Below are positions 59,513-61,887 of a stretch of 61,887 bases of DNA, one piece after another. Numbering within the stretch: the first letter of the stretch is position 1; the number at the start of each line of letters is the position of its first letter. The notes below the pieces were generated by a model. It did not search any database, was not told the origin of the DNA, and worked only from the letters and a program-made list of their open reading frames with translations. Origin of the DNA: a virus; IMG/VR virus record IMGVR_UViG_3300028392_000003, positions 1 through 61,887 of that record, one strand, 5' to 3'. Both the position numbers and the translations under genes were made by a program.

Positions 59513-61620
59513 CTACGTCCGTCCGGTCTGATGTCGATACGAGGAGCGCCAAGTTGCCACTGCACACCAATAATGTTAGAGGTAATCTTCATCTGCATTT
59601 GACGCCCGCGTATACGGATATACAACTGCCCCGTGAATTGATCAACGTTAATAACGGCTGGAGCCGTCCCTGTATACGTCACATTGGCGTTGCCTGTCTG
59701 CGTTATGCCTGAGCCAGAGTTGTTTAGCCCCTGTAAATACATAGTTACTTGGGGAGTCGTACCGCTTGTGGAGCCACGGAATGTCATATCAGGAATCATG
59801 CGATAGACAAACGCAAAGTTATGCCCATCCCCAATATCAAACTGAGCGGAAGTTATAGACGCCTCTATAGGCAAAGTTGTACCTGTCTCGTTGTCATCAA
59901 CGCCGTATTCTTGGTTGACGACGTTGTAGCTGTATGTTGCCGCCAACGGGTAGTTGCGCAGCCCAGTATCGAGCCATGCGGTTCTAGCCATTGTGCCGTA
60001 GTACCAGACATCTTCAAAGTAGTTATACACCACATACCTGTCTACTGTCGTAGAAGTTTCAGAACAATAGAAGAACCACACCTCATTAAAGCCTTCATTG
60101 GTGCTGGCAAATACTTGGTCGTATTGTTGGGGGTTGATGTCGCTATAAATAAATTGGCGCAAGTCGCAACGCAGAGTTTGAATCCGTCCATCGTATTTGT
60201 AAAACTTATCCACGCCCATCCAGTAAGTAACCCCCGATGCAAGCGTTGCAGCATTTGGCCCAGCAATAGATACGTTGTCGCCAAGAAGCTGAGTCCCCCA
60301 CACATATGGAGGTCCAAGGTATTGCAAAGAATAAACTGATTGGTCTGTATAAACCAAAATTTCCTGACGGCTTTGTACAGTGGTAACTATTTTGGAGCCG
60401 TGAGATAACCGCACACTACCTGCTTGGTTGGTGACTGCGGGATACCATGTAGTCAAAGATTCTTGGTCTGACCAACGAATTAACATCGGATCAAGCACCG
60501 TGCTTCCATAGTCATTTGTACCAAAGACAAGCACAAACCGACTGGCGTCTGACACAGTAAATGCGTTTTGAAAGAGTGGCGCGTACCCATCCGAGCCTGT
60601 TAAAGAAGACAGCAATACCCCACGCTGGGTTATTTTTTGCGTACCACTTTGCGTACCAGTTGTGTTTATGGATGCCCCACCTGATGTAGCCGCAAGATTA
60701 AATGTGTAGGTTGAAACATACTTGGTGTAATAAGTAACGCCCGGAACTAACCCCGTTGGTAACCAACCCGTTGTAGAAAACGTAATGGGCGTTCCATCCG
60801 TAAAAGCTACAGTAGAAGTCACTACGCAAGGGGTAGCAATCGTCATTGTTACGGACTGTCCAGTTACGCCTTGTATAGCGTCCCAGTAATACAGTGGTGC
60901 GCCGCGAGGTCCGTACAGCAGGTTCTGCCCCCAGTTTATTTGGTTCCATATACGAAGAGCGTCTGTTGTCGCAGTGCCGATACCCCAAGAGCCTGACCCC
61001 CAAGTGCTAGACCCCCAGCCCGTTAGTGGCACGGCGTATGAGGGGCCAGTATTAACTTGATAGACCGCGTAAATTGTTCCGCCACCAGCGGAACTAGCGC
61101 TGGCTGTACCTGTAACGGATATGGTGTATGTAGTAGCACTTACATAGGTAAGTTGGTATTGGGTGTTACTTGTAATAGTTATCCCGTTAAACGTAACGGA
61201 TGCCGCCCCCGGAATGTAGTAGGTGACGTAGTCATTGTTAACAAACCCGCCATTGGTATCTTGTACTGTTACTGTAGTCGTTGTGCCTGTATTAGTTGCC
61301 GTGTTTGTTGTGAACTTGTTTACCAGCGTGTTGGTGGTCCGGACCGGTGTGATGTCGTTATATGCACCGCCACTCTCGATGTAGAACTTTAAGTTAGTGC
61401 CTACTCCCAGCAGATTCAAAGAAGCCAGCGTAATCCAGTTCCACAAAGAACGACAGACGCCCAAAAAAGAAGCAGAAGAAATACGTTGCCACCCACCAAT
61501 TTTCTCAGGCGTGCCTTGACGAAAGCGTACCTTGTCGGATTCATACCAACCACCTTCATTTGTATAGCGCGTGTTTTCACGATTGACGCCGGGTTTTAGT
61601 TGAAGTTTACTTAGTGGCAT
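59509..61620 (-). CDS. P22 gp10-like tail hub / DNA stabilisation protein
   Basis: The 703-residue protein starts MPLSKLQLKPGVNRENTRYT then NEGGWYESDKVRFRQGTPEK, typical of gp10-type DNA-stabilisation or tail nozzle proteins. It is a beta-propeller-like protein with repeated blades (VLVFGTNDYGSTVLDPMLIR; YWMGVDKFYKYDGRIQTLR; YVVYNYFEDVWYYGTMARTA) and contains inserted beta domains at about residues 100-190 and 270-330. It closes the tail and, with the gp4-like protein, completes the connector. It follows the endolysin gene by 1 bp across the circle. Confidence 0.82.
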   Translation of the reverse strand: MPLSKLQLKPGVNRENTRYTNEGGWYESDKVRFRQGTPEKIGGWQRISSASFLGVCRSLWNWITLASLNLLGVGTNLKFYIESGGAYNDITPVRTTNTLVNKFTTNTATNTGTTTTVTVQDTNGGFVNNDYVTYYIPGAASVTFNGITITSNTQYQLTYVSATTYTISVTGTASASSAGGGTIYAVYQVNTGPSYAVPLTGWGSSTWGSGSWGIGTATTDALRIWNQINWGQNLLYGPRGAPLYYWDAIQGVTGQSVTMTIATPCVVTSTVAFTDGTPITFSTTGWLPTGLVPGVTYYTKYVSTYTFNLAATSGGASINTTGTQSGTQKITQRGVLLSSLTGSDGYAPLFQNAFTVSDASRFVLVFGTNDYGSTVLDPMLIRWSDQESLTTWYPAVTNQAGSVRLSHGSKIVTTVQSRQEILVYTDQSVYSLQYLGPPYVWGTQLLGDNVSIAGPNAATLASGVTYWMGVDKFYKYDGRIQTLRCDLRQFIYSDINPQQYDQVFASTNEGFNEVWFFYCSETSTTVDRYVVYNYFEDVWYYGTMARTAWLDTGLRNYPLAATYSYNVVNQEYGVDDNETGTTLPIEASITSAQFDIGDGHNFAFVYRMIPDMTFRGSTSGTTPQVTMYLQGLNNSGSGITQTGNANVTYTGTAPAVINVDQFTGQLYIRIRGRQMQMKITSNIIGVQWQLGAPRIDIRPDGRR

Positions 61621-61621
61621 A

Positions 61622-61887
61622 TTACTTTGTATGGTATTGGGCTTCTGTCCAGATGCCTGACTTGTATTTACCTTCTGGTTTAAAAATTGTCAACTCTTGC
61701 TGACGCATCTCAGGCGCAAAGGAAATGTGCATCCAACGTCCATACTCGTGAATCATCTGGTCAAACTTAATACCAGCCTTCAAAACAAGCTGACATAGTT
61801 CGTGAGGAGTATGAGCAGAAGAAGAGCAGTCAATAGCCCAACCATCCATGTGGCTGGATACTTTAGAACCGCCAACAGCAAGATTAA
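61622..61887 (-). CDS. Endolysin, M15-family peptidase (C-terminal part; gene split by contig ends)
   Basis: This fragment continues the gene that starts at 256. It covers residues of about 64 to 150, including SSHMDGWAID, FDQMIHEYGRWMHISF and the C-terminal FKPEGKYKSGIWTEAQYHTK. The first 69 bases on this side (61887-61819) duplicate positions 69-1, so the frame joins exactly to the left end. It is not a separate gene. Confidence 0.85.
   Translation of the reverse strand, partial: NLAVGGSKVSSHMDGWAIDCSSSAHTPHELCQLVLKAGIKFDQMIHEYGRWMHISFAPEMRQQELTIFKPEGKYKSGIWTEAQYHTK
61819..61887. repeat. 69-bp terminal redundancy (same as 1-69)
   Basis: Positions 61819-61887 and 1-69 are identical. The overlap lies inside the endolysin gene, so it is best explained as the closing overlap of a circular or circularly permuted assembly, not as a biological end repeat. 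Confidence 0.95.

Overview
The window is a tailed bacteriophage genome, essentially complete. Bases 1-69 are identical to bases 61819-61887, so the two ends overlap as in a circular or circularly permuted assembly of about 61.8 kb. When the ends are joined, the two gene fragments there fuse in frame into one endolysin. The phage looks short-tailed (podovirus-like). It has a P22-like long portal, gp4-like and gp10-like connector proteins, and a set of ejection proteins that includes a lytic transglycosylase and a 2,627-residue giant. I see no tail tube, sheath or tape-measure gene. An M15-type endolysin and a three-segment holin point to a Gram-negative host. I see no integrase, recognisable lysogeny repressor, phage RNA polymerase or tRNA. 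Sigma70-like promoters suggest that host RNA polymerase transcribes the genome. The host genus cannot be read from the sequence.

Layout. (1) Leftward late genes, 24591 down to 1 in transcription order: terminase subunits, portal, a GroES-like protein, scaffold, head proteins and major capsid protein (ending in a strong terminator at about 16342), a short acidic protein, then connector, many small basic proteins, tail fibres (two with S74 self-cleaving chaperone domains), and a lysis cassette. A two-gene rightward insert at 14996-15866 (acetyltransferase, HNH nuclease) splits the head module from the tail module. (2) Leftward late genes, 61620 down to 46344, which continue across the circle junction from the lysis end: gp10-like protein and four ejection proteins. 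(3) Rightward early and middle genes, 25046-46384: small host-takeover-type proteins, an amidoligase followed by a class II glutamine amidotransferase, about twenty tiny overlapping genes, then replication and recombination genes (family A DNA polymerase, VRR-NUC and Cas4/RecB-like nucleases, HNH, SNF2-type helicase, ssDNA-binding-like protein, and a primase fused to a DUF927-type helicase).

Control regions. The divergent region 24592-25045 holds three rightward promoter candidates and a perfect rightward terminator that would end an ~88-nt small RNA. Region 26333-26735 has no convincing gene. It carries a 42-bp imperfect inverted repeat, further copies of its motifs and a very A+T-rich core, which looks like a replication origin or a large operator. 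A 16-bp palindromic hairpin occurs six times between 24992 and 30933 and always lies between genes.

The best candidate for an unusual biological system is the amidoligase and glutamine amidotransferase pair at 28069-30900, in an early region punctuated by the repeated hairpins. The second is the origin-like region, and the third the small RNA or minigene locus at 24613-24735.
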